Position numbers and translations under genes: made by a program. Of a stretch of DNA of 11,555 nucleotides, positions 1-6,954 are shown in pieces. This DNA comes from an uncultured Gemmatimonadota bacterium (lineage in GTDB: Bacteria; Gemmatimonadota; Gemmatimonadetes; Gemmatimonadales; GWC2-71-9): assembly GCA_946479805.1 (NCBI GenBank), contig CAMLHP010000062.1:1-11555 (forward strand), read 5' to 3'. The notes beneath the pieces are model-generated. The model searched no databases. It was not told the DNA's origin and was given only the letters and a program-made list of their open reading frames with translations. How positions within the stretch are numbered: position 1 is the stretch's first letter; each line of letters begins with the position of its first letter.

Positions 1-99
1 TCGGCTCTGCGGCTAAAGCCGCTACGTACGACGTTGATCGTGATACGCCGTGTCAGGGTCGCTTCAGCGACAGAGCCGAGCGGCGGCTTCAGCCGACGA
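1..99. repeat. REPIN-like inverted element, left edge cut by window
   Basis: Two outward arms share a 9-bp perfect inverted repeat: TCGGCTCTG at 1-9 and CAGAGCCGA at 71-79. Nested hairpins lie at 9-22 (GCGGCT-AA-AGCCGC), 58-71 (GTCGCT-TC-AGCGAC) and near the right end (CGGCT-TC-AGCCG). Positions 58-99 match 10695-10736 with one substitution, so this is a third member of the family that flanks the transposase gene. The internal segment 24-57 is unlike the loop of the other two copies. Any left-flanking single REP hairpins would lie outside the window. Confidence 0.8.
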
Positions 100-140
100 T
101 CAGCCGACGCCAGCCGAAGCCAGCCGACTCCAGCCGACGA
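90..140. repeat. Decamer tandem array following the REPIN
   Basis: Five near-identical 10-bp units begin CAGCCGA: 90-99, 101-110, 111-120, 121-130 and 131-140, with one extra T at position 100. The first unit is the terminal decamer of the REPIN itself, so the array reads as an extension of that end. The variable positions are the last three of each unit. Confidence 0.8.
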
Positions 141-156
141 TCGCCCGCGACCACCC

Positions 157-162
157 TATATT
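157..162 (+). promoter_or_regulatory. -10-like TATATT seven bases before the start codon
   Basis: TATATT matches the sigma-70 -10 consensus at 5 of 6 positions and ends 7 nt before ATG 170. That would put transcription initiation at or next to the A of the start codon, giving a leaderless mRNA. No Shine-Dalgarno sequence precedes this ATG. A 17-bp spacer would place the -35 in the last decamer unit (CCGACG at 134-139), which matches TTGACA only in GAC. The assignment is an inference from spacing. Confidence 0.4.
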
Positions 163-169
163 TTCGCTC

Positions 170-1246
170 ATGCCCCGACTGCTGCTCCTCGCCATGATTC
201 TGGCAACATCCGCCTGCGCCTCCCTCGGCCAGGCCATCGCGGACGCCATGCGCGAGCGGCCTCCCGCGGCGCGCACCCGCATGACCGTGGCCAGCGACGC
301 CCGGCTCGATTCGCTGGGCCGGCTCGAGGGGAGCTTCGTGGGCGAGGGCACCCCCCGCGCGGTGCACCTCGTCTCGACCGATACCGCGCTGATCGCCGAG
401 CTGGTCCGGCAGTACGCTCCCAACATCCGCCGCACGACCGATTTCTGGACCGGCGTCCGGCGCGCCAGCCCCATCCGCATCCCCATTCGCGAGCGCGGCG
501 AACCGGCTGGGCGGGGCGTCATGCTGGGGCGGATCCACGCAGCGTCGCCGGTGGGCATGACTTCGGCCGAGGCCACGTCTCTCACCATCCGAACGGGCCA
601 CTGCAGCGGGCAGGGACTCGAGGCCGAGCTGATTGTCGAGCCGTACCACCAGGGCGGGCCCCCGCTGACCGGACCGGCCGTGGCCAACGTGCAGCCGTCC
701 GGTTCGCGCATGGCCGATGCCTGGCGCGACCCGCTGCCCGAACTCGACTCCGCCCTGGTCCACGACCTCATCGGCTGGGGCCGCCACACCATGGATTCGC
801 TCCTGGCGCGATCGCACAGCTCGATCATCGCGCGTCCGGTGCCCGAAGTGCCGGTGGTGGTCAACACCCTCTCAGATTTCGATGCCGCGGAGATCGCATC
901 CTATCGCGCGGGCGACGGCCGGCTTCGCTACGCGGTTTCGCTGAGGGAGAGGCGAGTGGCCGGTCGCGACACGCTGATCGCCGCCGGCGTCTTCGCCTTT
1001 GACGAAACCGGCGCCTGGCAGCAGGTCATCTTCCGGCCGCTCTATCTCAACTTCCGTCGCGGCCGCGCGACGGCCCGCGGCGGCGACGACAGGTTCTGGC
1101 GCCGGCTGGCGGCGGTGGACGACTTCTCCTTCGACCGCGACAACCTCTGGATGGAGCAGGTCGACGCCCGCACCGGCCGGGTCATCTGGGGAATCGTGCA
1201 GCCGGCCGACAACGTCATCGTCGCCGCGGCGGAGATGTGCCCATGA
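170..1246 (+). CDS. Hypothetical secreted or lipoprotein-like protein
   Basis: I do not recognise a family. The reading frame is open from position 50, but the upstream part is translated repeat DNA. ATG 170 is chosen because it begins a classic signal sequence: M-P-R, then a hydrophobic stretch of leucines and alanines, then T-S-A-C at residues 13-16. That is a slightly atypical lipobox, so the mature protein could be lipid-anchored at Cys16 or simply exported. The remaining roughly 340 residues are mixed alpha/beta in character, with no membrane segments and no catalytic motif I can name. Two further cysteines (residue 145 and the penultimate residue 357) could form a disulfide. The stop codon overlaps the next start as ATGA, so it is translationally coupled to the adenosyltransferase gene. 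Coding status is well supported by frame length and coupling; function is unknown. Confidence 0.75.
   Translation: MPRLLLLAMILATSACASLGQAIADAMRERPPAARTRMTVASDARLDSLGRLEGSFVGEGTPRAVHLVSTDTALIAELVRQYAPNIRRTTDFWTGVRRASPIRIPIRERGEPAGRGVMLGRIHAASPVGMTSAEATSLTIRTGHCSGQGLEAELIVEPYHQGGPPLTGPAVANVQPSGSRMADAWRDPLPELDSALVHDLIGWGRHTMDSLLARSHSSIIARPVPEVPVVVNTLSDFDAAEIASYRAGDGRLRYAVSLRERRVAGRDTLIAAGVFAFDETGAWQQVIFRPLYLNFRRGRATARGGDDRFWRRLAAVDDFSFDRDNLWMEQVDARTGRVIWGIVQPADNVIVAAAEMCP
1231..1234 (+). promoter_or_regulatory. Ribosome binding site deciding the pduO start
   Basis: GGAG lies 8 nt before ATG 1243 but only 2 nt before the in-frame GTG at 1237. ATG 1243 is therefore the better start, and it also gives the 4-bp ATGA overlap with the upstream gene. 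Confidence 0.6.
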
Positions 1247-1788
1247 AGCTCTACACCCGCACCGGTGATCAGGGCGAGACCGGTCTCTTTGGCGGCGGCC
1301 GGGTCCCCAAGGACCATCCCCGGGTCGCGGCCTACGGCGACGTTGACGAGCTCAACTCGGCCATCGGCGTGGTGCGCGCAACCCAGCCCGAGGAATTCGC
1401 CGACGAGTTCCTAGAAAGCGTGCAACGGGACCTCTTCAGCATCGGCGGCCGGCTCGCCACCGTGAACACCGAGCGGGTGGCGAAGACACTCGACAAGGCC
1501 GAACTCCCCGACTCGCGCATCGCCGAACTCGAGGCCGCCATCGACAAGGCCACCGATGGCCTGCCGGAGCTGCGCGCGTTCATCCTGCCGGCGGGAACTC
1601 CCAAGGCGGCGATGCTGCACCTGTCCCGCACCGTCTGCCGCCGGGCCGAGCGCAGCCTGGTGACGCTGCGCGCCGATGCGGACGTGCCCGCCATCTTCGT
1701 GGTCTATCTCAATCGCCTTTCCGACCTGCTCTTTGCCCTCGCACGCCGGGCCAATCACGAAAGCGGCAACGGGGACGTCACTTGGTGA
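1243..1788 (+). CDS. pduO: PduO-type cob(I)alamin adenosyltransferase
   Basis: The enzyme transfers the 5'-deoxyadenosyl group of ATP to cob(I)alamin, making coenzyme B12 in the cytosol. At 181 residues it has the usual length for the single-domain PduO/MMAB family, and all hallmark blocks are present. The N-terminal ATP loop is YTRTGDQGETGLFGGGR (residues 4-20), followed by RVAAYGDVDELNSAIG (27-42). The FILPAG segment (113-118; FILPGG is more usual) leads into RTVCRRAER (129-137), which carries the Arg and Glu residues used in nucleotide binding. The C-terminal YLNRLSDLLFALAR helix is also present. The gene is coupled to its neighbours on both sides: ATGA with the upstream gene, and a stop just before aroB. 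No cobalamin riboswitch is visible, as expected for an operon-internal gene. The substrate source and the B12-dependent client enzymes are not in the window. Confidence 0.95.
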   Translation: MKLYTRTGDQGETGLFGGGRVPKDHPRVAAYGDVDELNSAIGVVRATQPEEFADEFLESVQRDLFSIGGRLATVNTERVAKTLDKAELPDSRIAELEAAIDKATDGLPELRAFILPAGTPKAAMLHLSRTVCRRAERSLVTLRADADVPAIFVVYLNRLSDLLFALARRANHESGNGDVTW

Positions 1789-1810
1789 CGAGTGAACGGG
1801 CATGCTTGAA

Positions 1811-1816
1811 AGGTGA
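1811..1816 (+). promoter_or_regulatory. Ribosome binding site deciding the aroB start
   Basis: AGGTGA sits 7 nt before ATG 1824. Upstream in-frame TTG 1782 and GTG 1785 would overlap the pduO stop, but they have no good Shine-Dalgarno sequence and would add 13-14 residues unlike any part of AroB. Confidence 0.55.
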
Positions 1817-1823
1817 CGCGCCG

Positions 1824-2942
1824 ATGGTAACACCTCAGCTTACCGTCACCCACCGGGACGGCGAATACCCGCTGTATGTGGAAGCGGGGCTGCTGGAAGT
1901 GCTGCCAGCCCTGGCAGCGCGCCACCTCGGCTCCAGGCCCACGGCGCTCATCTGTGATGCCACCGTGGCCCGGCTGTACCTCGACTGGCTGAAGGGCGAG
2001 CCCTCGCCCTGGCGTCCCCGCGACTCGACCTGCGCAGACCAGCCCCCCGGCGGCTGGCCCGACCCGCTCACCTTCGAGCCGGGTGAGGCGTCCAAGTCCA
2101 GGCGCACCTGGGCGATGCTCACCGACCAGCTGCTGGACCGCGGGCTGGGCCGGGACGGCGCCCTGGTGGCGATGGGCGGCGGCGTCACCGGCGACCTCGC
2201 CGGGTTCGTCGCCGCCACCTACCTCCGGGGCATTCCCCTGGTCCAGGTGCCCACCACCCTGCTGGCAATGCTCGACTCTTCGGTGGGTGGCAAGGTCGGA
2301 GTGGACACCGCCCACGGCAAGAACCTCGTCGGCGCCTTCCACCCGCCGGCTGCCGTGGTGGCCGACCCCATGGTCCTCGCGACCCTGGGCGACCGCGAGT
2401 TCCGGAGCGGCCTCGCCGAGGCGGTGAAGCACGGGCTCATCGCCGACGCCGGGCACCTCGAGTGGATCGAGGCCGAGGCTGCCCAGCTGGCCGCCCGCGA
2501 CCTCGGAACCGTGACCACCCTGATCCGCCGCAGCATCGCCATCAAGGCCGGAATAGTGGCCCGGGATGAGCGCGAGGCCGGCCCCCGCGAGCTCCTCAAC
2601 GCCGGCCACACGGTGGGCCACGCACTGGAGCATGCCGGCGGGTACCAGCTGCTCCACGGAGAGGCCGTGGCCATCGGGCTGGTGGCCGAATGCCGGATCG
2701 GCGAGGCCCTGGGGGTGACCCCGACCGGCACCGCCAGCCGGGTTGCGACCGTGCTCGAAGCTCTCGGCCTCCCGGTCCGGACCCCGAACGGGGTGAGTCT
2801 TGCCGCCCCCGACCTCCTGGCCGCAATGGGGCGGGACAAGAAGAACCGCGCCGGGCAGCTCCGGATGGCCCTTCCCTCGGCTATCGGCTGCGGTGCCGGT
2901 GTTGACGTTCCGGCTAACGCTGTCGCCAGCATAGATTTGTGA
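1824..2942 (+). CDS. aroB: 3-dehydroquinate synthase
   Basis: This is the second step of the shikimate pathway: NAD- and metal-dependent cyclisation of DAHP to 3-dehydroquinate. Starting at ATG 1824 the protein is 372 residues, normal for AroB. Visible motifs are the PGEASKS block (86-92), the NAD-binding MGGGVTGDLAGF (117-128), the PTTLLAMLDSSVGGKVGVD run (143-161), GKNLVGAF (166-172), and the metal ligands E199 (AEAVKHG), H262 (NAGHTVGHALE) and H278 (HGE). The two histidines are 16 apart, as in the well-studied fungal enzyme. The C-terminal MGRDKKNRAGQLR is typical. Residues 57-82 are odd: they are rich in Pro, Gly and Trp and replace the helix that normally follows the first Rossmann strand. 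That stretch is encoded by DNA with two short hairpins. The gene is probably co-transcribed with pduO and the lipoprotein-like gene. Confidence 0.96.
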   Translation: MVTPQLTVTHRDGEYPLYVEAGLLEVLPALAARHLGSRPTALICDATVARLYLDWLKGEPSPWRPRDSTCADQPPGGWPDPLTFEPGEASKSRRTWAMLTDQLLDRGLGRDGALVAMGGGVTGDLAGFVAATYLRGIPLVQVPTTLLAMLDSSVGGKVGVDTAHGKNLVGAFHPPAAVVADPMVLATLGDREFRSGLAEAVKHGLIADAGHLEWIEAEAAQLAARDLGTVTTLIRRSIAIKAGIVARDEREAGPRELLNAGHTVGHALEHAGGYQLLHGEAVAIGLVAECRIGEALGVTPTGTASRVATVLEALGLPVRTPNGVSLAAPDLLAAMGRDKKNRAGQLRMALPSAIGCGAGVDVPANAVASIDL

Positions 2943-2961
2943 TGTGGATAACGACTTTTCG

Positions 2962-2990
2962 TTGACAGACGGGCATTTTTTCCCCATATT
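2962..2990 (+). promoter_or_regulatory. Sigma-70-type promoter of the sigma factor gene
   Basis: A perfect -35 TTGACA (2962-2967) is separated by 17 bp, including a T6 run, from CATATT (2985-2990), which matches TATAAT at 4 of 6. Initiation is expected near 2997, giving a leader of about 75 nt. A small 5-bp hairpin (AACGA/TCGTT, 2950-2963) overlaps the -35. The downstream gene has a clear AGGGGA ribosome binding site (3062-3067) 5 nt before ATG 3073. The rest of this 130-nt gap shows no other feature. Confidence 0.7.
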
Positions 2991-3072
2991 CGCTGGGTCT
3001 GCTCCTCGCGGCATCCGCCGCAAATCCGATTCGATGTAGTTTCGCGCCGTCCCAGACCAGCAGGGGAACTGC

Positions 3073-3969
3073 ATGCCTCGTGTTCGCTCCGGGAAAGCTC
3101 GCCCGGCCATTCGGCCGTCCCTCTCCGGTGGTTCGTTCGATCAGTACCTCCACGACATTCAGAAGCTGCCCATGGTCAAGGACGTCGCCGAAGAGCGAAG
3201 CCTTGCCCGTCGCGCGCTGAATGGAGACCAGGAGGCCGCTGAACGACTGGTCACCGCCAATCTCCGGTTCGTCATCTCCTACGTGAAGCGCTACCAGGGC
3301 CACGGCCTGGAGCTCTCCGAGCTGGTGGCCATCGGCAACGAGGGGCTGCTCAAGGCGGTGCGAAAGTTCGACCCCGACCATGGGGTCAAGTTCATTTCGT
3401 ACGCTGTCTGGTGGGTTCGCCAGGCGGTGCTCAAGGCGCTGGCCGAGCAGACCCGCACGGTGCGGATCCCGCTCAACCAGAACGCCGCACTCATCAAGAT
3501 GTCGCGAGTGGAGGGTCTGCTGCAGCAGGAGCTGGGGCGCAGCGCCACCGACCGCGAACTCGCCATGGCGCTGAGCGACACGGTGGACAACATCCGCTCG
3601 GCCCGCCGGATGGGGCGCATCGAGGTCTCGCTCGACGCCCCGGTGGAGCGGCAGGACAAGCAGGGCACCACCTATGGCGAGCGCGTGGCCGGGGGCACCG
3701 TCAACGAGATCGAGGAGCGGACCGACGCCCAGCTCCGCCGCGAGTTCATCGACCGGCTGTTCTCCCGCCACCTCACCCCCCGCGAACGCAAGATCCTCAC
3801 TCTCTACTACGGCCTGGAAGAAGGCTCCGAGGCGCTCACCCTCGAGAAGATCGGCGAGCTCCTCGGCGTCACCCGCGAACGCATCCGCCAGATCCGCGAG
3901 CGAGCCTTCGAGAAGCTCCGCGCGTCCTCCGACGTCCAGTTGCTGCAACTGACCAACGGGGCTGCGTAG
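3073..3969 (+). CDS. rpoD: RpoD/SigA-family sigma-70 factor, short form
   Basis: This is an RNA polymerase sigma subunit for promoter recognition. At 298 residues it lacks region 1.1 and the non-conserved insert of proteobacterial RpoD. Region 1.2 covers about residues 21-50 (SFDQYLHDIQKLPMV). Region 2 covers about 55-125, with LRFVISYVKRYQ and the -10-binding core KFISYAVWWVRQAVLKAL (106-123). IPLNQ (132-136) opens region 3. Region 4 carries LTPRERKILTLYYGL and the DNA-binding helix-turn-helix around TRERIRQIRERA (267-278). The core resembles the short primary sigma factors of Bacteroidetes and relatives rather than ECF or heat-shock types. I read it as primary or group 2; telling these apart needs the rest of the genome. 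It is monocistronic, with its own strong promoter, and its stop is followed within 1 nt by the octamer hairpin, which could serve as a terminator. Confidence 0.9.
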   Translation: MPRVRSGKARPAIRPSLSGGSFDQYLHDIQKLPMVKDVAEERSLARRALNGDQEAAERLVTANLRFVISYVKRYQGHGLELSELVAIGNEGLLKAVRKFDPDHGVKFISYAVWWVRQAVLKALAEQTRTVRIPLNQNAALIKMSRVEGLLQQELGRSATDRELAMALSDTVDNIRSARRMGRIEVSLDAPVERQDKQGTTYGERVAGGTVNEIEERTDAQLRREFIDRLFSRHLTPRERKILTLYYGLEEGSEALTLEKIGELLGVTRERIRQIRERAFEKLRASSDVQLLQLTNGAA

Positions 3970-3970
3970 G

Positions 3971-4048
3971 GCGGTAAGGCGGTAAGGCGGTAGGGCGGTA
4001 AGGTCTCCTCCTCCAGACCTACCGACTTACCGCCTTACCGCCTTACCG
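3971..4048. repeat. Long hairpin made of inverted octamer repeats
   Basis: The left arm has four octamers, GCGGTAAG at 3971, 3979 and 3995 and GCGGTAGG at 3987, then GTCT. The right arm is AGAC, CTACCGA, then CTTACCGC at 4026 and 4034 and CTTACCG at 4042. Arms 3972-4006 and 4015-4048 pair over about 32 of 35 positions around an 8-nt loop CCTCCTCC. The element starts 1 nt after the sigma stop codon and ends 6 nt before ATG 4055, so it fills nearly the whole gap. There is no U-tract, so a canonical intrinsic terminator is not certain. Confidence 0.9.
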
Positions 4049-4054
4049 TACAGC

Positions 4055-5536
4055 ATGCAGACCTTCGAGCCGAACGCCACCGCGGTACTCCTGGCGACAT
4101 TCGGTGTCCTGTTGCTCGTCAGCGTGGTCTTGAGCCGCATGACCGAGCGACTCCCGGTCCCGGTGGCGCTGGTGTTCCTCCTGCTCGGCATGGTGACCGG
4201 CTCGAACAGCCTCGCGCTCATAGACTTCAACGACTTCTTCGCAGCCTTCCGCATAGGCACCATCGCGCTGGTGCTGATCCTGTTCGACGGCGGCATGAAC
4301 ACCTCCATGGCGGCGATGCGCCGGGTGATGAAGCCGGCCGGCGTGCTCGCCACCCTGGGCGTGATAGGCACAGCGCTGCTGGTGGGCGTGGCGGGACGAT
4401 TGGCAGGATTCAGCTGGGCGGAGGCGCTGCTGATCGGCGCAATCGTCTCCTCCACTGACGCCGCCGCGGTCTTCTCGGTGCTCCGGGGCAGCTCGCTCCA
4501 TCTCAAGAAACGGGTCGGTGCCACGCTCGAGGTCGAGTCCGGCATCAACGACCCCATGGCGTTCATTCTCACCCTGCTCCTGACCCAGAACCTGCTTGTG
4601 CCCGGGTCCCTGGTGATGTGGCGGGTGCCGCTCGACATTGTGCTGCAGATTGCAGTGGGCGGCGCGGTGGGCCTCGCGATCGGCCGGGGCGGGCGCTGGT
4701 TCATCTCCCGGATCAATGTGCGGGCAGGCGGGCTCTACCCCGCGTTCACCCTGGCGCTCGCCTTTCTCGCCTTCGGCGCACCTACGTTGATCGGTGGCAG
4801 CGGCCTGCTGTCGGTATTCGTGGCGGGGCTGGTGCTGGGCGACGGTGGGCTGCCCTATCGCAACAGCCTCTTCCGGGTGCACGACGCCGCCGCATGGCTC
4901 AGCCAGATCACGCTTTTCCTGCTGCTAGGCCTGCTGGTCGCACCCGAGGAACTGCTCGGGGCCGGCTGGGCCGGCGTGGGGATCGCGCTCTTCCTGACGT
5001 TCATCGCGCGGCCGGTGGTGGTCGCGCTCTTCCTCCTGCCATTCAAGTATCAGCCCAGGGAGATCGCCTACATCAGCTGGGTCGGTCTCCGCGGAGCCGT
5101 GCCCATCGTGCTCGCCACCTACCCGGTGCTGGTCATGGCGCCGGGCTCGGGACAGATCTTCCTGGTCGTCTTCTTCATCGTGGTGATGAGCGCCATACTG
5201 CCAGGAGCCACGGTGAGCTGGGTGGCCCGGAAGCTGGGCCTCGAGAAACCGGAACCGCCCGTGGCACCCGCACTGCTGGCCATCGAGTCGCGCCAGCACC
5301 TCACCGGCGACCTGCTCCACTTCTACGTCGATGACGACGTTGCCGCGCACGACGTGAGCATAGATGACCTCTCGCTGCCGGAGACCGCCGCGGTGTCCGT
5401 TGTGGTCCGGGGTTCGACACTGGTGCCCGCGCACCCCGAAACCGTGCTGCTGAGCGGAGACCACGTCTATCTCATCGCCCGCCCCGAGGACCGCGGCGTG
5501 ATCCAGCTGCTCTTCGGCCGGCCCGAGGACGAATGA
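4055..5536 (+). CDS. nhaP2: NhaP2-type K+(Na+)/H+ antiporter (CPA1 family)
   Basis: This is an inner-membrane cation/proton exchanger of 493 residues. Residues 1 to about 390 are strongly hydrophobic, with roughly a dozen membrane segments. Diagnostic blocks are STDAAAVFSVLRG from residue 133, ESGINDPMA at 161-169 containing the transport-site Asn165-Asp166 pair, and WVGLRGAVPIVLATYP from residue 342, all matching NhaP2/CvrA. The tail from about 395 is soluble; its second half (about 418-488) looks like a TrkA-C (RCK-C) regulatory domain. The further C-terminal CorC/HlyC-type domain of E. coli NhaP2 is absent. No Shine-Dalgarno sequence precedes ATG 4055: the upstream DNA is the hairpin arm, with a possible TAnnnT -10 at 4044-4049. 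The stop overlaps glcD as ATGA, so antiporter and glycolate oxidase appear to be one operon. Ion preference cannot be read from sequence. Confidence 0.92.
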   Translation: MQTFEPNATAVLLATFGVLLLVSVVLSRMTERLPVPVALVFLLLGMVTGSNSLALIDFNDFFAAFRIGTIALVLILFDGGMNTSMAAMRRVMKPAGVLATLGVIGTALLVGVAGRLAGFSWAEALLIGAIVSSTDAAAVFSVLRGSSLHLKKRVGATLEVESGINDPMAFILTLLLTQNLLVPGSLVMWRVPLDIVLQIAVGGAVGLAIGRGGRWFISRINVRAGGLYPAFTLALAFLAFGAPTLIGGSGLLSVFVAGLVLGDGGLPYRNSLFRVHDAAAWLSQITLFLLLGLLVAPEELLGAGWAGVGIALFLTFIARPVVVALFLLPFKYQPREIAYISWVGLRGAVPIVLATYPVLVMAPGSGQIFLVVFFIVVMSAILPGATVSWVARKLGLEKPEPPVAPALLAIESRQHLTGDLLHFYVDDDVAAHDVSIDDLSLPETAAVSVVVRGSTLVPAHPETVLLSGDHVYLIARPEDRGVIQLLFGRPEDE

Positions 5537-6954
5537 CGCTGCCCAGCGGACTGGGCGGGCGTCTCGCGGAGATCGTGGGCGAGCGCCATACCCGCCTCCG
5601 CCCCGGCGAGCTGGCCGTGTACGCCCAGGACGGGTTGCCCTCACACGACTCTCCTCCGGGAGCTGTGGTGCTGCCGGGCTCGCGGGAGGAAGTCATCGCG
5701 GTGGTCAAGCTGCTTTACGAAGCCGGGGTTCCGTGGGTGGCACGGGGGGCCGGCACCGGGCTTTCGGGCGGCGCCGTGGCATCACCTGACTCGGTCATCA
5801 TCGGCCTCACCCGTCTCACCCGCATACTCGACCTCTCGGTTCCCGGCCGCCGGGCGGTGGTGGAGCCGGGCGTCGTCAACGCCAGGCTCAGCGCGTACAC
5901 CATTCCCCACGGCCTGGTGTATGCGCCCGATCCCTCGAGCCAGTCCGCCTGCACCCTCGGCGGCAACGTGGCCGAGAATGCCGGCGGCCCCCATTGCCTC
6001 AAGTACGGCGTCACCACCAATCACATCCTCGCGCTCGAGGTGGTGCTCTCCAATGGCGACGTGGTCCAGCTGGGATCCCCTTCGGGAGATGCATGGGGCC
6101 CCGACCTCGTGGGCCTCTTCGTGGGCAGCGAGGGAATGTTCGGCATCGCCACCAGGATCACCCTCCGGCTGGTGCCGGTGCCGGAAGCCACTCGCACCTA
6201 TCTTGCAGACTTCGGATCGGTGCGCGCGGCAAGCGAGTCGGTGTCCGCCATCGTGGCGACCGGCGTCGTTCCTGCCGCGCTCGAGATGATGGACCAGGCC
6301 TGCGTGCGCGCGGTGGAAGCATCGATCTATGCAGCGGGTTATCCGACAGACGCCGCCGCGGTGCTGATAGTGGAGCTGGATGGCAGCAGCGAGGGTGTCG
6401 CAGCCGATTCCGCCGTCGTGGCACCGCTGCTGGCTGCGCACGGCGCACGCCAGCTCCGGGTGGCGGACGACGTAGCCGAGCGCGCGAGGCTGTGGCAGGG
6501 CCGGAAGAAGGCCTTCGGGGCGATGGGGCGCATTGCACCCGACCTCGCGGTGCAGGATGCGGTGGTGCCGCGGTCGGTCCTGCCCGACGTGCTGGACCGG
6601 ATAGGAGTGGTGGGAGAGCGCCACGAGCTGACGGTGAGCAACGTGTTTCATGCGGGGGATGGCAACCTCCATCCCAATATCAGTTTTGACCGACGCGATG
6701 CCCGCCGCTCGGCCCAGGTGCACTCTGCTCTGTCGGAGATCATGCAAATCTGCGTGGCGGAGGGCGGCACCCTCACCGGCGAGCACGGCGTCGGCTCCGA
6801 CAAGCGCGACTACATGCCACTGGTGTTCAGTGCGACGTCGCTGGACGCGATGTGCCGAGTGAGGCGGGCGTGGGATCCGCTGGAGCGAGCCAACCCCGGC
6901 AAGGTGCTGCCGTTGAACTCCTGCCGTGAATGGCGGGCTGGAGGAGTCGAATGA
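5533..6954 (+). CDS. glcD: Glycolate oxidase FAD subunit GlcD
   Basis: This is the flavoprotein subunit of the GlcDEF complex, which oxidises glycolate to glyoxylate and passes electrons to the respiratory chain. At 473 residues it is slightly shorter than E. coli GlcD. The FAD_binding_4 domain occupies about residues 35-215, with the pyrophosphate loop GAGTGLSGGA (72-81) and the LGGNVAENAGGPHCLKYGV block. GSEGMFGIATRITLRLVP ends that domain. The FAD-oxidase C domain follows, with FHAGDGNLHPN (372-382) and GEHGVGSDKRDYM from about residue 416. The start overlaps the antiporter stop by 4 bp, with GAGGA a few bases upstream. D-lactate dehydrogenases share this architecture, but the adjacent glcE and glcF make glycolate oxidase the better call. 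Confidence 0.95.
   Translation: MTLPSGLGGRLAEIVGERHTRLRPGELAVYAQDGLPSHDSPPGAVVLPGSREEVIAVVKLLYEAGVPWVARGAGTGLSGGAVASPDSVIIGLTRLTRILDLSVPGRRAVVEPGVVNARLSAYTIPHGLVYAPDPSSQSACTLGGNVAENAGGPHCLKYGVTTNHILALEVVLSNGDVVQLGSPSGDAWGPDLVGLFVGSEGMFGIATRITLRLVPVPEATRTYLADFGSVRAASESVSAIVATGVVPAALEMMDQACVRAVEASIYAAGYPTDAAAVLIVELDGSSEGVAADSAVVAPLLAAHGARQLRVADDVAERARLWQGRKKAFGAMGRIAPDLAVQDAVVPRSVLPDVLDRIGVVGERHELTVSNVFHAGDGNLHPNISFDRRDARRSAQVHSALSEIMQICVAEGGTLTGEHGVGSDKRDYMPLVFSATSLDAMCRVRRAWDPLERANPGKVLPLNSCREWRAGGVE

Noticed and set aside
34..1002. Open frame of 322 codons overlapping the first gene
   Set aside because: The product is rich in Arg, Pro, His and Gly as expected for an off-frame reading of GC-rich coding DNA. 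The frame beginning at 170 has a signal peptide and coupling to pduO.
1170..1242. Cobalamin riboswitch upstream of pduO
   Set aside because: The region is coding sequence of the upstream gene, and no B12-box-like motif was seen.
3001..3030. Small GCGG/CCGC hairpin in the sigma leader as a regulator
   Set aside because: The 4-bp stem is too short to distinguish from chance in GC-rich DNA.
1755..3110. Minus-strand open frame of 451 codons across aroB
   Set aside because: It is antisense to a clearly conserved aroB and to the sigma promoter, with low-complexity composition. It is a shadow frame.
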